59,459 nt of DNA from Archaeoglobus sp. (GTDB lineage Archaea > Halobacteriota > Archaeoglobi > Archaeoglobales > Archaeoglobaceae), in contig NZ_JACDNT010000010.1 of the NCBI RefSeq assembly GCF_017656475.1, positions 1 to 59,459 on the forward strand, in the 5' to 3' direction. The stretch's first letter is position 1, and every line of letters starts with the position of its first letter. Shown here piece by piece: positions 57,550 through 59,459 of this stretch. Made by a program: the position numbers and the translations under genes. The notes beneath the pieces were generated by a model. It saw only the letters and a list, made by a program, of their open reading frames with translations, had not been told where the DNA came from and did not search any database.

Positions 57550-59208
57550 TCACTCCTCATCGATAATCTCTTTAAGTGAAGCTCCTGGTGGGACCATCGG
57601 GAAGACATTTGCCTGATAGTCGACTCTGAAGTCTATGACCACTGGAGCATCAATTTCTTTTGCTTCCCTGAGGGCGTCATCAACTTCCGATGGCTTCTCG
57701 ATGGTCATTCCTATTGCCCCAAATCCTCTCGCTATTGCCTCAAATCCCGTTTTCTCACATCCAATGCATGTTGCCGAGTACCTTTCCCTGTAGAATAGCT
57801 CCTGCCACTGCCTGACCATTCCAAGATATCCGTTGTTCAGAACCAGAACCTTCACCGGAATCTCGTAGTTGACGCATGTGGCCAGCTCCTGAATGTTCAT
57901 GAAGAAGCTACCGTCTCCGGCAATGTCGATAACAGTTTTTTCGGGAAACGCAACCTGTGCACCCATCGCTGCAGGAAAGCCAAAGCCCATCGTCCCAAGG
58001 CCACCACTCGTTATGAACTGTCTCGGATACTTCACCTTAAAAAACTGGGCGGCCCACATCTGGTTTTGCCCAACCTCTGTTGTGACGATTGCATCAGGCA
58101 TGATCTCGCAGGCTCGCTCAATCACATACTGCGGCTTGAAACCTTCTTTTTTGTATTTTAACGGATGCTTCATCTTCCAGTCGTTCACTTTGTCTTCCCA
58201 CTCCCTTCTCTGCTTGTACTCAACTGCCTTCTTCAGCTTTGCAAGAACCTTTTTTGCATCTCCGACTATCGGCACATCAACATTGACATTTTTACCTATT
58301 TCTGCGGGATCAACGTCGATGTGGATTATTTTGGCGTTGGGGGCGAACATCGCGACGTTTCCCGTAGTTCTATCACTAAACCTGCAGCCGACCGCAATAA
58401 TCAGGTCACTCTCACTGAGGGCGTAGTTGGCGTACTTGGTACCGTGCATCCCGGCAAATCCGAGTGACAGTGGATGAGTTTCAGGAATCGAGCCCTTCCC
58501 CATCAGTGTTGTAACAACAAAAGCAGGAATCGTTTCTGCAAGCTCGACGAGCTCTTTTGAGGCATTTGAAATAATAACACCACCACCGGCAAGTATAACC
58601 GGTCTTTCAGCTTTCATTATCAGCTCGGCCGCTCTTGCTATCTGCTTTGGATGTCCTTCAAGCTTAGGTTTGTATCCCGGAAGGTTAACTCTTTTGGGAT
58701 AGTTGAAGTCTATGTCGGCGGTAGTGACATCCTTGGGCAGATCAACAAGAACGGGGCCGGGTCTGCCCGTTGAAGCAATGTAAAAAGCTTCCTTTATCGT
58801 GTGCAAGAGGTCTTTAGCATCCGTAACCAGATAGTTGTGCTTGGTCACGGGCATCGTAATTCCCGTTATGTCCGCCTCCTGGAAGGCGTCGTTTCCAATC
58901 ATGCTCGTTGGAACCTGACCTGTGAACACAACCATTGGTGAGGAATCCATATAGGCTGTTGCTATTCCCGTGACGGTGTTGGTGGCTCCCGGCCCGGATG
59001 TGGCGAAGGCAACTCCAACTTTCCCGCTCGCTCTCGCATAGCCATCGGCAGCGTGCGTCGCACCCTGCTCGTGTCTCGTTGTGATATGCTGAATCCCGGA
59101 ATCGTAGAGCGCATCGTAGACTTCAATTATCGCTCCTCCCGGTATTCCAAACACGACCTCTATTCCTTCCATCTCCAAAGCCTTGACAATGGCATCAGCA
59201 GCACGCAT
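57550..59208 (-). CDS. ilvB: Acetolactate synthase large (catalytic) subunit
   Basis: A 552-residue TPP enzyme. [17 protein letters not shown] near the start, [21 protein letters not shown] (catalytic Glu), FAD-site segments, and the TPP motif [29 protein letters not shown] (shown in short pieces: [15 protein letters not shown]). It joins two pyruvates to acetolactate, first shared step to valine and leucine. A GAGGTGG ribosome site lies just before ATG 59208. Confidence 0.95.
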   Translation of the reverse strand: MRAADAIVKALEMEGIEVVFGIPGGAIIEVYDALYDSGIQHITTRHEQGATHAADGYARASGKVGVAFATSGPGATNTVTGIATAYMDSSPMVVFTGQVPTSMIGNDAFQEADITGITMPVTKHNYLVTDAKDLLHTIKEAFYIASTGRPGPVLVDLPKDVTTADIDFNYPKRVNLPGYKPKLEGHPKQIARAAELIMKAERPVILAGGGVIISNASKELVELAETIPAFVVTTLMGKGSIPETHPLSLGFAGMHGTKYANYALSESDLIIAVGCRFSDRTTGNVAMFAPNAKIIHIDVDPAEIGKNVNVDVPIVGDAKKVLAKLKKAVEYKQRREWEDKVNDWKMKHPLKYKKEGFKPQYVIERACEIMPDAIVTTEVGQNQMWAAQFFKVKYPRQFITSGGLGTMGFGFPAAMGAQVAFPEKTVIDIAGDGSFFMNIQELATCVNYEIPVKVLVLNNGYLGMVRQWQELFYRERYSATCIGCEKTGFEAIARGFGAIGMTIEKPSEVDDALREAKEIDAPVVIDFRVDYQANVFPMVPPGASLKEIIDEE

Positions 59209-59459
59209 TTAAAACCACCTCAAACCACCTCTGATTACCTTTAGAAAAGAAGTACAATCTGTACTACAATGAGTTTCTTTCCGGAGGACTTTCTCATTGT
59301 CTCTCACAACAACATGCGTTTTAAAAAGTTTTGCTTCCATCTCTAAGCCATGTTCTCTCGAAGATTTGGGACATAAGCTTTTCACAAAAATTCTTTGAAT
59401 ATTCTTGGGTATGTCCACATTACCAAAACCTATAAATCTAAAACATAACACTAAAATAT
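59209..59459 (-). promoter_or_regulatory. Upstream region of ilvB
   Basis: A TATA-like GATTTATAGG occurs at about 59426-59435 on the minus strand, which would give a leader of around 190 nt before ilvB. I see no leader peptide rich in branched-chain residues and no clear stem-loop. An 80-codon frame in the leader is not credible as a gene. Confidence 0.35.

Noticed and set aside
59209-59451. 80-codon frame upstream of ilvB as a leader gene
   Set aside because: Its start lies upstream of the likely TATA box, it has no branched-chain codon run, and it matches no family I know.

Overview
The window looks like chromosome of a hyperthermophilic, sulfate-reducing euryarchaeon of the genus Archaeoglobus, close to A. 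fulgidus but not the type strain. Reasons: the HSL-type carboxylesterase at 55.4 kb matches the A. fulgidus AFEST sequence as I remember it, with many substitutions throughout; there are archaeal-only families (fused UPF0200/UPF0201, DUF166, DUF98, PUA, ACT-DUF5612, DUF5371); many genes start about 25 nt after a TATA-like box with no leader; and ATGA stop/start overlaps are common. No locus identity was checked by search.

0-17 kb is ordinary chromosome: a MaoC hydratase; a radical SAM / CooC-type Ni ATPase / DUF166 operon; an isochorismatase-like hydrolase; a minus-strand nth-EamA-TauE group; purM, trpS and panE; a COG2426 membrane protein and a membrane-tethered HTH regulator; a PEBP-family lipoprotein whose signal peptide is out of frame; the porGDAB 2-oxoacid:ferredoxin oxidoreductase operon; a LysE exporter; mqnD of futalosine menaquinone synthesis; and small PUA, RAM and ACT proteins.

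17.2-25.2 kb is a corrinoid salvage locus in two transcription units: btuC-btuD-cbiZ, then two secreted DUF4430 proteins followed by a BtuF lipoprotein. The second secreted protein combines a DUF4430 domain with alpha/alpha-barrel repeats, the two building blocks of animal transcobalamin and intrinsic factor, plus a PKD domain and a PGF-CTERM anchor. I read it as an archaeal surface cobalamin-capture protein.

25.3-38.4 kb holds a glycyl-radical enzyme with its activase, a branched-chain amino-acid-type ABC transporter split over two divergent operons (livHM followed by DUF2209, UPF0200/0201 and DUF98; and binding protein-livGF), an Upf1-like helicase, a stand-alone receiver protein and an alpha/beta hydrolase.

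38.75-55.24 kb is, as I read it, a 16.5-kb integrated element in a tRNA-Val(TAC) gene. It is bounded by a 52-bp direct repeat (one mismatch) of the tRNA 3' half. Its integrase is split SSV-style: the C-terminal part lies at the left end, and the N-terminal part runs into the intact tRNA at the right end, in frames that would join on excision. The left junction reads back into a second, diverged intN-like sequence, a trace of an earlier integration at the same site. Cargo includes a type I restriction-modification operon (hsdR, hsdM, hsdS) with three extra genes embedded between hsdM and hsdS by 4-bp overlaps, an EVE protein, three intact HEPN/MNT toxin-antitoxin pairs, a three-gene cassette of nuclease/HTH/membrane protein, and decayed genes (MNT/HEPN, VapBC, YgjP-like, wHTH). 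Two near-identical 155-157 bp blocks full of TTGATCAA-type palindromes flank one HEPN/MNT pair and may be iterons of a replication origin or partition site.

55.4-59.5 kb returns to chromosome: the carboxylesterase, DUF1641 and DUF5371 proteins, and ilvB-ilvN for branched-chain amino-acid synthesis.
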